A DNA stretch of 64,000 nucleotides, from positions 1 to 64,000 of the forward strand of contig JBBIRB010000005.1 of NCBI GenBank assembly GCA_037442025.1, written 5' to 3'. Made by a program: the position numbers and the translations under genes. This document shows, piece by piece, positions 9,228-17,176 of the stretch. The notes under the pieces were generated by a model. The model worked only from the letters and a program-made list of their open reading frames with translations. It was not told the DNA's origin and searched no databases. Position 1 is the first letter of the stretch. Each line of letters starts with the position of its first letter. The stretch is from UBA2287 sp037442025. GTDB lineage: Bacteria; Bacteroidota; Bacteroidia; Bacteroidales; Tenuifilaceae.

Positions 9228-9482
9228 ATGAAATTTATTGCCGAAGTAAATGTAATGCCTCTGAGGGCTTTACTCGACCCGCAGGGGAAAGCGGTTGGAA
9301 TGACCATGCATAATACGGGCTTTTCCGAAATTTCGAACGTTCGAATTGGCAAGCATATTACTTTTGAAATTGAGGCTGCAAGCCGTGAAATTGCTCTTGA
9401 GCGGGTAAACGAGGTTTGTTCGCAAATGCTTGCCAACCCGGTTATGGAAGGATTCGATTACCAGGTAACCGCAGTAAAATAG
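9228..9482 (+). CDS. purS: Phosphoribosylformylglycinamidine synthase subunit PurS
   Basis: Small subunit of the three-part FGAM synthase (PurL-PurQ-PurS) in purine synthesis, where it bridges the glutaminase and synthase. It has 84 residues, the usual length. Family features are ALLDPQGKAV near residues 14-23, the central NVRIGKHITFEIE strand, and the NPVMEGFDYQV ending. It sits alone behind an ABC exporter and ends three bases from the convergent DAHP synthase stop. No purL or purQ is in the window. Its presence suggests a small-PurL system rather than the single-chain large PurL found in many Bacteroidota. Confidence 0.88.
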   Translation: MKFIAEVNVMPLRALLDPQGKAVGMTMHNTGFSEISNVRIGKHITFEIEAASREIALERVNEVCSQMLANPVMEGFDYQVTAVK

Positions 9483-9485
9483 AGC

Positions 9486-10586
9486 CTATTCCTTCGGGAA
9501 ATCCTTTGAGTTGTTCATTATTAGAGCCTGCTGGCGAATAGATTCCCTGTGAACTAGTCGAAGCAGGCTTTTTACATAATCCTCGTCAAGCCCTAGGGCC
9601 TTTGCCTGCTCGGCACGGCATGCCAGCATTTCTTCCCACCTTCGCAACTGCATTATTGCCACATTCTTCTCCTTTTTAAACGCTCCTATTTCGCGAGCTA
9701 TTTCCATGCGTTGGGCTAAAAGTTCGAGCAGCTGCGTATCGATTGAATCGATTATCTCTCGGAGAGACTCTAACCTATCGAGTGCTTCACCGTTTGCAAT
9801 TGTAGCATCCCTAAAAACCAACTTTACAAATAGTTCTTCGAGCTGTGCTGGGGTAATTTGCTGCCGAGCGTCGCTTAGCGCTACGGTAGGATTAATGTGG
9901 GTTTCAATCATTAGCCCATCCATTGACAAATCGAGCGCCTTCTGCGAAACATCAAGTAGAAGCGAAGGCCGCCCCGATATGTGGCTAGGGTCACAAATAA
10001 CGGGTAATTGTGGAAGGCGACTTTTCAACTCAATGGGAATTTCCCACTTGGGAAGGTTTCGGTATGCCGATCGTTGAAAGGGAGAAAAGCCCCTGTGAAT
10101 AGCTCCCAACTTTTTTATGCCAACCTTCATGAAGCGCTCAATGGTGCCCATCCAAAGTTCGATGTCGGGATAAACCGGGTTTTTAACAAGGATAGGTATA
10201 CTCGACCCGGCCATAGCAGCCGCCAACTCGTCTACCGAAAAGGGGTTTGACGAGGTGCGTGCACCCACCCAAACCAAATCGACACCTTTTTTAAGGGCCA
10301 ACTCAAAATGATCCGGTGTAGCAACCTCAATGGCAACTAGCAACCCAAACTTATCCTTTACTTCGGCAAGCCATTCAAAAGCCTTTGGGCCTACCCCTTC
10401 AAAGGTTCCAGGCCTTGTACGGGGTTTCCAAACTCCAGCACGAAAAACCTGAAATCGATTCAGCGCTGCAATTCCCCTGGCCGTTTCGAGAACCTGTTCG
10501 CGACTTTCGGCACTGCAAGGGCCCGCAATCAGCAGCGGGCCATCAATCGGTTTGTTAAACCATTGAGATATGGTTTTGAATTCCAT
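9486..10586 (-). CDS. Bifunctional DAHP synthase / chorismate mutase (type II)
   Basis: Fused enzyme of 366 residues for aromatic amino acid synthesis. The N-terminal class I-beta DAHP synthase barrel (about 1-260) condenses phosphoenolpyruvate and erythrose 4-phosphate. It shows GPCSAES near residue 22, KPRTRPGTFEG, the KNP strand and CDPSHISGR. The C-terminal AroQ-type chorismate mutase (about 270-355) starts with LESLREIIDSIDTQLLELLAQRM and is all helical. This domain order is well known in Bacteroidota. The fused mutase usually gives feedback control of the synthase by prephenate or chorismate. The gene is monocistronic and convergent with purS. Confidence 0.93.
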   Translation of the reverse strand: MEFKTISQWFNKPIDGPLLIAGPCSAESREQVLETARGIAALNRFQVFRAGVWKPRTRPGTFEGVGPKAFEWLAEVKDKFGLLVAIEVATPDHFELALKKGVDLVWVGARTSSNPFSVDELAAAMAGSSIPILVKNPVYPDIELWMGTIERFMKVGIKKLGAIHRGFSPFQRSAYRNLPKWEIPIELKSRLPQLPVICDPSHISGRPSLLLDVSQKALDLSMDGLMIETHINPTVALSDARQQITPAQLEELFVKLVFRDATIANGEALDRLESLREIIDSIDTQLLELLAQRMEIAREIGAFKKEKNVAIMQLRRWEEMLACRAEQAKALGLDEDYVKSLLRLVHRESIRQQALIMNNSKDFPKE

Positions 10587-10711
10587 TTAATACGAAAGGT
10601 AGTTAATTCATGTGGGTTAATTAAATATATAAAACCCATCCTATTAACAAATGAAATGCAAAAGGGATTGGCCACATAACTAAAAAAACAATTTATCTAT
10701 GCCAATTAAAA

Positions 10712-10834
10712 TTACTTTACATCCTCGGTGTTGCCATCCTCAAACTTTTTCACTGCCCAGAGGCTCAATTTGTAGCAAACAAATATAAGTAGGGGCCAAC
10801 TAAGCAAAAGTAAAATTTCGGGTAAGTACTTCAT
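10712..10834 (-). CDS. CydX-like small membrane protein (40 residues)
   Basis: A short ORF begins 12 bases after the cydB stop on the same strand. It encodes 40 residues, from ATG at 10834 to TAA at 10712. One hydrophobic helix (about residues 5-27, rich in Leu with two Trp) is followed by a charged tail KKFEDGNTEDVK. CydX of Escherichia coli has the same size, the same single helix, a similar acidic-Gly tail (VESGKAGQED) and the same position after cydB. CydX stabilises the bd oxidase haems. Identity is inferred from position and design, not from alignment. The codon use looks coding and no other gene fits the gap. Confidence 0.6.
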   Translation of the reverse strand: MKYLPEILLLLSWPLLIFVCYKLSLWAVKKFEDGNTEDVK

Positions 10835-10846
10835 GGCATTTGTTTA

Positions 10847-11998
10847 TTAGTATACGTGGCTTTCATTATTCACTTCATCGGCATCAATCTTCTTTTTAGT
10901 AATGGCTCGCCATACGTACCAAATGTATGCAATTACAAAGGGTACAAAAAGCGATACGTAGCTCATTACTGTAAGTGTGAATTTGCTCGAACTGCTATTG
11001 AAAATTGTAAGCGAGTGCTGAAGGTTGAAGGCTGATGGATAGTATGCTGTATTATTGTAGCCAGCCAATAGAAGCAATGATACAACTGTAAAAACGGTTC
11101 CAAAACCTGTAAACCAAATACCTTTCCGGTATAACCAGAAAGACGAACGAATGATACCGAAAAGCACAAGTATAACACCAATTAGTAATAGCGCGGCTAC
11201 AACGGGCATCTCTATCAAATTAATGAAATACTTGTAGGGTTGCATGAAAATTTCGCCTGTTTCACTGTTAAGTGCAAACCCCTGACGTAGTAATAACCAT
11301 ATTAAAAAGATAAGAAAAAACACTACGAACGGAATGGCATTTATCATGAGATGCTTTCGCGAACGGGTGTAGATCCCCTCGTGGTTCACATAGTTCATGA
11401 AGTAAAGCGTGGCCTGCAACCTTGCAAGAAAAAAGACGGCTAAACCGAGCGACAGGTTATGAAAGTTCAACGCTGCCTCAAGCCCATGCCATGGTGTTTC
11501 CCACGACGATATTACTGGCTGCGAGAGGTTGGTAAGGTTCATTTTATTTACTGAAAACATAGAACCTGTAAAAAATGTGGCAACTGCGGTTCCCAAAAGA
11601 ACGGGCCCAACTAACCCATTGAAATATAAAAAACGCTCGAAAATTTTGGAACCTAGGAAATTGTTTGGCTTGGAGCGGTACTCGTACGAAACTGCTTGCA
11701 AAACAAAACTGATAAGTATAGCCATCCATACCCAGTATGCTCCACCAAAACTTGTTGAGTAGAATAGAGGGAACGATGCGAAGAATGCACCACCAAATGT
11801 AACAAGAGTTGTAAAAGTGTATTCCCATTTACGCCCTAAGGCATTTACCAGAATGGATCGCTCGGTTTCATTTTGCCCTATGGTATTTAGCAGGGTTTGC
11901 CCTCCTTGAACAAAAAGCAGGAATACCAGAATAGCCCCTAAAAGCGAAACTACAAGCCACCAGTAGTGCTGCAAAAGTATGTAAGTTGCATCGGCCAT
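10847..11998 (-). CDS. cydB: Cytochrome bd ubiquinol oxidase subunit II
   Basis: Inner-membrane subunit II of the bd-type quinol oxidase, 383 residues, with about eight to nine transmembrane helices spread along its length and short polar loops. The first helix begins LQHYWWLVVSLLGAILVFLLF, and the conserved early GGQTLL and Asn-rich segments of CydB are present. It starts two bases after the cydA stop, so the two are translationally close. It is followed by the 40-residue CydX-like ORF. CydB binds no haem itself but supports the high-affinity oxygen reduction done in CydA. Confidence 0.93.
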   Translation of the reverse strand: MADATYILLQHYWWLVVSLLGAILVFLLFVQGGQTLLNTIGQNETERSILVNALGRKWEYTFTTLVTFGGAFFASFPLFYSTSFGGAYWVWMAILISFVLQAVSYEYRSKPNNFLGSKIFERFLYFNGLVGPVLLGTAVATFFTGSMFSVNKMNLTNLSQPVISSWETPWHGLEAALNFHNLSLGLAVFFLARLQATLYFMNYVNHEGIYTRSRKHLMINAIPFVVFFLIFLIWLLLRQGFALNSETGEIFMQPYKYFINLIEMPVVAALLLIGVILVLFGIIRSSFWLYRKGIWFTGFGTVFTVVSLLLLAGYNNTAYYPSAFNLQHSLTIFNSSSSKFTLTVMSYVSLFVPFVIAYIWYVWRAITKKKIDADEVNNESHVY

Positions 11999-12000
11999 AA

Positions 12001-13560
12001 CTATTTTCCTCCCTCTTTGGGTCCAAGTTTAATTTGTTTAATCATTATTTTAATTTCAGCAATAAGCAGAATAGTGAAAATTAATGTAAATAAAATGAAT
12101 GTAACCTGAACCGCTCCAGCATCAATTTTCGATACAGCAGCTATGGTTGGTAATATATCCTGTATAACCCATGGCTGGCGGCCAACCTCGGCTACTATCC
12201 ATCCTGCTTGCCCAGCAATGTATGCGAAGGGAATAAGAAATACAGAGCCCCATAGCAACCATCTGTTACTTACTAATCGATTTTTCATAACCAGAAACAG
12301 CACAACGGCAAAAAATGCAATGAATAAAAAGCCCAAGCCAACCATTACCCTGAAACTATAAAAGGTAAGCGGAACATTGGGGACTATGCTGTTGGGGTTG
12401 TTTAAATAACCGTAACCGAAAAATTGGAAATTTTCCTCTAAAATGGCTCTATATTCCTTTTTCTGGGCTGTATCCTTCGCATCGGAAGCTATTTTATAAT
12501 CGGCCAAAGCCTGAATTGCCAGCCTACCCCTCCGAATTTTCTCCTCGGCCGAAAGCGCCACTTGCTGCTTTCCATCCACATCGGTATATGTATAGCCCCC
12601 TTTAATAATATCGTTTACCCCTGGAACAAAGGCTTCGGTGTTCCTATGGCCTAAAAACGAAAGTAACTTTGGAATTTCAACTTTAAAAATGAATGGATCT
12701 TTGTCATCGTTGGGCACCTTGCCTGGCTCTAGGGCACCAATCACCACCAACCCTGCACCCTGCTGTCCGTTGTACAAACCCTCCATAGCCGCTAGTTTCA
12801 TTGGCTGTTTTTGGGCAACATGGTATGCCGAACCGTCGCCTGTAAAGGCCAAGTATAGGGACGAAAGTAACCCAAAAACGGAAGCAATAACAATGCTGCG
12901 CCGGGCCATTAATATATGGCGTCCCTTTAGCAGGTACCAGGCGCTTATTCCAATTACAAATATGGCTGCCAGAACGTATCCTGAAGCAATGGTATGCAGA
13001 AATTTATTGATTGCTAGGGGAGAAAAAAGTACATCCCAAAAATTATGCATTTCATTTCGAAAAGCATCGGGATTAAATTTCATTCCTGTCGGATACTGCA
13101 TCCATGCATTGGCAACTAATATCCATAATGCCGATAGGTTAGCTCCAATAGCAACCAGCCAGGTTGAAAGCAAATGGAATTTTTTGCTTACTTTATTCCA
13201 CCCAAAAAACATAACTACAATAAAGGTCGACTCCATAAAAAAGGCCAATATACCCTCAATAGCCAAAGGTGCCCCAAAAATATCGCCAACAAACCACGAG
13301 TAGTTGCTCCAGTTTGTACCAAATTCAAACTCAAGAATAAGTCCTGTAGCCACCCCAATTACGAAATTAATACCAAACAGGGTTTGCCAAAATTTGGTAA
13401 TCCGTTTCCACTCCTCGTCACCGGTTTTAACGTACAGGGTTTCCATAAATGCCATTATGTAGGCAAGGCCCAATGTTAATGGCACAAATACCCAATGATA
13501 CATGGCAGTTAGGGAAAATTGTGCCCTCGACCAGTTCACCAGATCAATATTCTCAATCAT
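12001..13560 (-). CDS. cydA: Cytochrome bd ubiquinol oxidase subunit I
   Basis: Haem-bearing subunit of the high-affinity terminal oxidase, 519 residues. Seen in sequence: AMYHWVFVPLT with the haem b595 His near residue 22, the paired glutamates in APLAIEGILAFFMEST (about 100-110), the haem b558 His in NKFLHTIASGYV (about 185), and GWIVAEVGRQPW near residue 450, the conserved quinol-site region. The Q-loop between about 240 and 390 contains a Lys/Glu-rich helical stretch. First gene of the cydA-cydB-(cydX-like) operon. A 239-base gap upstream should hold the promoter; no clean TAnnTTTG was found there. Suggests microaerobic respiration or oxygen scavenging. Confidence 0.96.
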   Translation of the reverse strand: MIENIDLVNWSRAQFSLTAMYHWVFVPLTLGLAYIMAFMETLYVKTGDEEWKRITKFWQTLFGINFVIGVATGLILEFEFGTNWSNYSWFVGDIFGAPLAIEGILAFFMESTFIVVMFFGWNKVSKKFHLLSTWLVAIGANLSALWILVANAWMQYPTGMKFNPDAFRNEMHNFWDVLFSPLAINKFLHTIASGYVLAAIFVIGISAWYLLKGRHILMARRSIVIASVFGLLSSLYLAFTGDGSAYHVAQKQPMKLAAMEGLYNGQQGAGLVVIGALEPGKVPNDDKDPFIFKVEIPKLLSFLGHRNTEAFVPGVNDIIKGGYTYTDVDGKQQVALSAEEKIRRGRLAIQALADYKIASDAKDTAQKKEYRAILEENFQFFGYGYLNNPNSIVPNVPLTFYSFRVMVGLGFLFIAFFAVVLFLVMKNRLVSNRWLLWGSVFLIPFAYIAGQAGWIVAEVGRQPWVIQDILPTIAAVSKIDAGAVQVTFILFTLIFTILLIAEIKIMIKQIKLGPKEGGK

Positions 13561-13799
13561 ACTCTATTTGTTTGAATTCGTTTAATTATCTAGTACTTGT
13601 GCGGTTTGTTATGCGGACGTTTAAAAATTAGAGTTAAGCTATTAGGGAAGAATTAAAGACCAATGTACCTGATACATTATAGTACCGTAAATAATTAAAG
13701 TCTTTAAAGCTTTACCAATTGTAATACTTGCAAAACCTTTGTTGTAGAAATTGAAGATTCGCCTCAGAATACTAACATATTTCATGAGCACTCATTTCT

Positions 13800-14711
13800 T
13801 TACTTGCCTCGGAAAATGTAGAAGAAACCCTTGGCCGGATTGTATAGCCCTCCTTTGTCCTCTATGGTGTAAAAGTAAATGCCCTCGGGTAAATCTTTCC
13901 CATTGTAATTGGTACCATCCCAACGAATTACATTCGTTTCCTGCTGGTATAAAACCGCGCCAGTTCGAGAAAAAACCATGAAAAGCAGCGGTGATGTGCC
14001 GGTTGAGGAGACCTCGAAGAAATCGTTGACACTATCGCCATTGGGGGTAATGAATTGGGGCAGGTTTTCGAAGTTCAGTTTAGTTGTTCCGCTTGGCTCA
14101 AGATTCAATGTGTGTGTAAACTCAGCAAAATTGGCAGAATTAGATGAGTGATGAACCCTGAGTGTAACATCGTAGCTGCCTCCTTGCAGAAATGTGTGGT
14201 AAATATTGGGGTAGTCGCCCATGGTATTTCCCGCAAAAGCATTGCCTGTTGGCCTAACGCCATCAATAGCCCATTCAAATCGCATGTCGCCAATGCTTGC
14301 TTCATCGTTCGTTTCAATCATAAAGGCGCTACGAAGCACCCGTTTAAGCGAAGCCAACTGTTGAAAATTGGGATCGGGGAAAACTCTAAAAAAGGCGGGA
14401 CTTGCGTTAATGGTTAATTCAACTGTATGGGCTTCGCCCGAAAGAGTGAATTGAAGTTGCACCAAAAATTCGATATCGGACGAAACATTATACGTAAACT
14501 GTGGGTCCCTTTCGGTTGAAGTACCGCCACCCTGTCCAAAATCCCACAATAAATTGGTGGCAGATGGCGGCAACTGGCAAATAAACTGAACATTCGACTG
14601 CCCTTGGGGGTTATTGGTAGGAAGTAATTTGTATGTGAATGGTTCGAGGGTTTGTGACCAGCTGTTTACTCCTAATATTAAAAGTGCTATAAGTGCTATT
14701 ACTTTTCGCAT
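13800..14711 (-). CDS. Secreted PKD-like protein with T9SS type B sorting domain
   Basis: Exported protein of 303 residues. A signal peptide (about 1-19, ending NSWSQ) precedes two PKD-like beta segments: one near NLLWDFGQGGGTST, another ending in GGSYDVTLRVHHS. The last ~90 residues form a CHU_C/gliding-motility-associated C-terminal domain: FITPNGDSVNDFFEV, then an FSRTGAVLYQ strand, IRWDGTNYNGKDLPEG and the terminal YFYTIED to YIFRGK. This domain directs type B cargo through the type IX secretion system to the surface. Only one gene of this kind is in the window and no T9SS machinery gene is present. Its ligand is unknown. Confidence 0.82.
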   Translation of the reverse strand: MRKVIALIALLILGVNSWSQTLEPFTYKLLPTNNPQGQSNVQFICQLPPSATNLLWDFGQGGGTSTERDPQFTYNVSSDIEFLVQLQFTLSGEAHTVELTINASPAFFRVFPDPNFQQLASLKRVLRSAFMIETNDEASIGDMRFEWAIDGVRPTGNAFAGNTMGDYPNIYHTFLQGGSYDVTLRVHHSSNSANFAEFTHTLNLEPSGTTKLNFENLPQFITPNGDSVNDFFEVSSTGTSPLLFMVFSRTGAVLYQQETNVIRWDGTNYNGKDLPEGIYFYTIEDKGGLYNPAKGFFYIFRGK

Positions 14712-14755
14712 TTAATTGATTTTTGAGTGTAAATATAGCAAATAGGCTAATACAA

Positions 14756-15859
14756 TTATAACTTTTCAGTCAATTTCTGAACCAACCGCAAATTGTTAAA
14801 AAACTCCTTGGCAAAAACACGCAGAATGGTATATCCCGGAATGGCTAAAAGCATTCCCAGTATGCCTCCTAAGCTGCCGGCTATAAGAAGTACAATGAAT
14901 ATTTCAAGTGGATGCGCATTCACACTATTAGAAAATATAAGCGGTTGAAAAACAAAATTATCGATTAGCTGAACAATTGAGAAAACAATTAGCATATATA
15001 CAAGTAAAGGGATCATTTGGGTGGCAAAATCGAGTTGCAAATTGGTAGCCAGCCCTATTAACGAACCAAGTAGCATACCTGCTAACGGACCAACATAGGG
15101 GACTACATTTAGGATTCCTGTAAAGAAACCAATTACCAATGCCGTTTGGATATGAATTCCAATAATCGACAGCCCAATTGTATTGAGGGTCATTATGCAT
15201 AAACTCTGAATAATAATCCCCACAAAATAACGGCGTAACAGCCTGTTTATGCTTATTAGAGCATGCTTAATGTTGAGCTCGAACCTTTCGGGAAAAAGTG
15301 CCGTTACGCCTTCGAAGAAAAGCCCCTCGTCTCTTAAAAAGAAGAATGTAATGAACGTGATAGAGAAAGCTGCAATAACCAAATTGCCTAGCAAGGTTGC
15401 AGTTGAACTGAAAACCTGCGACACAATACCTACATGAAACATCCCGGTTACTCTTTCAATAATAAGTTCCTGTGTTGAAAAATTTTGAGCCGAAACGGGG
15501 AGGTACTCTTTAATAAAGGCATCGAAATCGCTAATGGGCTGCTGAAAACTGGCAACTAAATTGGGAACATTTACTGTACTAAGCTCATTTATTTGGCTAA
15601 TAACAAGTGGAATCATAATTCTGAAAAAAAGAATAAATCCCAACCATAATGCCAGCATGGCCACAATGGCACCAAAAACTTTTGGCGGATTCCAACCTCT
15701 CACCTTCACTTTACAAACCAAATCGACAACGGGTTTGCCAATTAACGACAGAACAGCCGAAACCAGAATGTATGCTACAATGCTGCTAAAATACCAAAGC
15801 AGAAAAACCACAATGGCTAGTCCAGTTCCCCAAATAATGTATCGTGCCAGTTTATTCAT
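14756..15859 (-). CDS. AI-2E family (PerM-like) transporter
   Basis: Polytopic inner-membrane protein of the AI-2E/PerM family. The ATG at 15859 gives 367 residues beginning MNKLARYIIWGTG and placing the first helix at once, the usual family start. The reading frame is open to about 16045, with further ATGs at MFQ, MEQ and MQK, but that upstream stretch is Lys/Phe-rich and has no clear function. About seven or eight helices are visible, with a paired block at about 255-340 containing VPYVGPLAGMLLG, a family hallmark. Members export small signals or act in Na+/H+ antiport; the role here is unknown. Confidence 0.85.
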   Translation of the reverse strand: MNKLARYIIWGTGLAIVVFLLWYFSSIVAYILVSAVLSLIGKPVVDLVCKVKVRGWNPPKVFGAIVAMLALWLGFILFFRIMIPLVISQINELSTVNVPNLVASFQQPISDFDAFIKEYLPVSAQNFSTQELIIERVTGMFHVGIVSQVFSSTATLLGNLVIAAFSITFITFFFLRDEGLFFEGVTALFPERFELNIKHALISINRLLRRYFVGIIIQSLCIMTLNTIGLSIIGIHIQTALVIGFFTGILNVVPYVGPLAGMLLGSLIGLATNLQLDFATQMIPLLVYMLIVFSIVQLIDNFVFQPLIFSNSVNAHPLEIFIVLLIAGSLGGILGMLLAIPGYTILRVFAKEFFNNLRLVQKLTEKL

Positions 15860-16062
15860 GAATGAAAATTGAAGTGTAGAATTGAGAGCAAATTTAACTA
15901 TTGCTGCTAGGTTGGCAACTTTTTGCATACTTTTTTGCTCCATCTGAAACATCTGCAACCTAAAGCCTTTTCTTTTTTTGAAGTTGAAATTCAAGAAAAC
16001 ATGTTTAAACCATTCGGCTACTAAGTACTCTAACGCGCTATTCAAAGTAATCCATTCATTTT

Positions 16063-16992
16063 ATGATAGATCTTATTGCCTCGCGGCAAGGTGAGTTTGC
16101 GGCCCTACTTACGGCTTTTTTTTGGACCATAACTGCACTCGCATTCGAATCGGCAAGCAAAAAAATTGGATCCCTTTCGGTAAATATTATTCGCCTCGTA
16201 TTGGCTCTAGTTCTATTATCAACCTTCACATGGATAACGCGTGGCGTAGTTTTCCCTACCGATGCCTCAACCCATAACTGGATTTGGCTTTCGTTATCGG
16301 GATTGGTAGGATTTGTGCTAGGCGATTTGTTCCTGTTTAGGGCTTATGTGGTTGTTGGGGCACGAATATCCATGCTTATAATGTCGCTGGCTCCTCCTAT
16401 TGCCGCACTCATTGGGTGGATTGCTTTGGGAGAGCAACTAAACCTTAAACAGGGTGTAGGTATGGTGCTCACTTTTGCTGGCATAGCCATGGTTGTTCTT
16501 CAGCGCGAAAGTGCCGGCCCCGAGCAGTTGAATGGTAACCGACGACGTGTTAAATTTTCATACCCTCTTACAGGTTTACTTCTGGCGTTTGGGGGTGCAC
16601 TAGGACAGGGAGGAGGACTGGTACTTAGTAAATATGGTATGGGCGATTACAATGTTTTCTCAGCTGTACAGATTCGGGTTATTACCGGCGTAATTGGCTT
16701 CACTTTACTTTTTGCTTTGCTTAACCGATGGAGCGCGCTTAGCCTAGCACTAAAAAATAAAAAAGCCCTCGGAAGACTTTCGATTGGAGCATTTTTTGGC
16801 CCATTTCTCGGCGTTTCCTTCTCGCTGTGGGCAGTAAAGTTCACAACCACAGGTGTTGCTTCGGCTATCATGTCTATAGTTCCGGTTCTCATAATACCCG
16901 CCTCTATTTTCCTTCACAAAGAGAAACTAAAAGCCAAAGAGTTTATTGGGCCAATAATAGCCATTGTAGGAGTTTTTCTCTTCTTCCTTTAA
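16063..16992 (+). CDS. EamA/DMT family transporter
   Basis: Inner-membrane drug/metabolite transporter-superfamily protein of 309 residues with ten predicted helices in two repeated EamA halves (about 10-150 and 165-305). The first half contains LAPPIAALIGWIALGEQL and the second the matching VPVLIIPASIFLHKEKL; the pattern P-x(n)-E/K near the end of each half is typical of EamA repeats. A charged linker (residues 150-168) joins them. It is divergent from the AI-2E gene, with starts close together. The substrate cannot be told from sequence. Confidence 0.87.
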   Translation: MIDLIASRQGEFAALLTAFFWTITALAFESASKKIGSLSVNIIRLVLALVLLSTFTWITRGVVFPTDASTHNWIWLSLSGLVGFVLGDLFLFRAYVVVGARISMLIMSLAPPIAALIGWIALGEQLNLKQGVGMVLTFAGIAMVVLQRESAGPEQLNGNRRRVKFSYPLTGLLLAFGGALGQGGGLVLSKYGMGDYNVFSAVQIRVITGVIGFTLLFALLNRWSALSLALKNKKALGRLSIGAFFGPFLGVSFSLWAVKFTTTGVASAIMSIVPVLIIPASIFLHKEKLKAKEFIGPIIAIVGVFLFFL

Positions 16993-17031
16993 CCGTTTTG
17001 CAGAAATAGTTCTGAAAAAAAGGGGATTATC

Positions 17032-17060
17032 TTGTTTAAATCAAATTTTTACTATTTTTG
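17032..17060 (+). promoter_or_regulatory. Promoter of the EF-G paralog (TTG-18-TATTTTTG)
   Basis: TTG at 17032-17034 and TATTTTTG at 17053-17060 with 18 bases between, which fits the Bacteroidota -33/-7 layout. The leader to ATG 17177 would be about 110 bases. Confidence 0.6.
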
Positions 17061-17176
17061 GGGACTTTAAAAACACCCACTGCATTTCTTCGTTTTTAAA
17101 CCATTAAAAATGCGGCTTTGGATGTTCAAGGCAGAGTAATTACTTTTTGTTGAACCGCAATAAACGCGAGAAATTC

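Noticed and set aside
12638..13303. 221-codon plus-strand frame opposite cydA
   Set aside because: Its composition mirrors cydA codons and cydA has all haem ligands; no independent evidence for coding.
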